A stretch of DNA of 43,534 nt from Athalassotoga saccharophila (GTDB lineage Bacteria > Thermotogota > Thermotogae > Mesoaciditogales > Mesoaciditogaceae). Positions 43,337 through 43,534 of the stretch are shown here, one piece after another. Made by a program: the position numbers and the translations under genes. Below the pieces are notes generated by a model, which ran no database searches, had not been told where the DNA came from, and saw nothing but the letters and a program-made list of their open reading frames with translations. The stretch covers positions 1 to 43,534 of the forward strand of contig NZ_AP019553.1 in assembly GCF_009936215.1 (NCBI RefSeq). Reading direction: 5' to 3'. How positions within the stretch are numbered: position 1 is the first letter of the stretch; each line of letters begins with the position of its first letter.

Positions 43337-43468
43337 AAAAAAGAGTTTTTGGAATACTAAAAAAGAGTTTTTGGAATACTAAAAAAGAGTTTTTGGAATA
43401 CTAAAAAAGAGTTTTTGGAATACTAAAAAAGAGTTTTTGGAATACTAAAAAAGAGTTTTTGGAATACT
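43337..43468. repeat. Six tandem 22-bp iterons (plasmid origin)
   Basis: Six exact copies (starts 43337, 43359, 43381, 43403, 43425, 43447) of a 22-bp unit: six A followed by GAGTTTTTGGAATACT; a partial seventh unit begins at 43469. The 22-bp spacing puts the sites on one face of the helix, as expected for Rep binding. They lie upstream of rep across the junction. Confidence 0.95.
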
Positions 43469-43502
43469 AAAAAAGAGATCTGTATTTAATTATCTCTTTT
43501 TT
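43469..43502 (+). promoter_or_regulatory. Hairpin overlapping the rep promoter
   Basis: An 11-bp stem (AAAAAAGAGAT and ATCTCTTTTTT) with a 12-nt loop. Its left arm repeats the first nine bases of the iteron. A TATAAT follows at 43507-43512. Rep dimers often bind such inverted half-iterons to repress rep. Confidence 0.7.
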
Positions 43503-43506
43503 ATAG

Positions 43507-43534
43507 TATAATCCTTTTCAAGGAGGTATCTATT
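43507..43534 (+). promoter_or_regulatory. rep -10 box and ribosome-binding site at the circular junction
   Basis: TATAAT at 43507-43512 and AAGGAGG at about 43520-43526; the window ends 8 nt later and base 1 is the rep ATG. A convincing -35 is not seen. Confidence 0.8.

Noticed and set aside
43337-43468. Regular repeats considered as a CRISPR array
   Set aside because: Units are directly adjacent without spacers and lie upstream of rep, so they are iterons. The 69-bp repeats at 18970-19176 also lack spacers and contain IS110 ends.

Overview
The window reads as one complete circular plasmid of 43.5 kb, opened at the first base of its replication gene. Base 1 is the ATG of a Rep_3-family initiator. 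The last 150 to 200 bases hold six perfect 22-bp iterons, a hairpin, a TATAAT box and a good ribosome-binding site (AGGAGG) that is correctly spaced only if the end is joined to base 1. The DNA is AT-rich, with AGGAGG-type start sites. The metabolic cargo (A-type flavodiiron protein, NRAMP transporter, DtxR-type regulator) suggests an anaerobic low-GC bacterium. Thermotogota or a related thermophilic anaerobe is my best guess from gene style, but this is not proven by the sequence.

Backbone (about 37.5-43.5 kb and 1-2.5 kb): rep, a ribbon-helix-helix protein and ParA for partition, then on the far side of the accessory region an unknown coiled-coil protein with a WGR-like partner, a plasmid-borne Hfq, HU, a DUF488 protein, a UvrD-like helicase with an unusual N-terminal extension, and the iteron origin.

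Accessory region 1 (2.9-11.9 kb): two convergent operons that share an almost identical 5' module in inverted orientation. Each 5' module ends in an AG dinucleotide tract inside a reading frame, (AG)10 on one side and (AG)11 on the other. It continues into a diverged 3' half, then a small peptide gene with a shared N-terminal motif, then a hairpin, then different downstream genes. The left arm carries two secreted YVTN beta-propeller proteins, split by an IS3-family element. The right arm carries a polytopic membrane protein and a CPBP (CAAX protease / bacteriocin-processing) metalloprotease. A second membrane protein/CPBP pair lies further upstream, truncated by an insertion sequence. This looks like a duplicated, phase-variable, possibly invertible peptide system and is the most interesting part of the window.

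Accessory region 2 (11.9-37.2 kb) is an insertion-sequence graveyard and nursery: four full-length uninterrupted copies of one 1334-bp IS256-family element, a truncated copy and a copy split by an IS1634-family element, plus IS110, ISLre2 and IS630 pieces. Between them sit two toxin-antitoxin-like pairs with a tyrosine recombinase, the fprA-NRAMP-mntR cluster, a PhaR-like regulator, and a type III restriction-modification system whose res gene is interrupted in its DEAH box by a clean IS256 insertion (8-bp target duplication); removal restores a 980-residue frame. No tRNA, rRNA or CRISPR array was seen.
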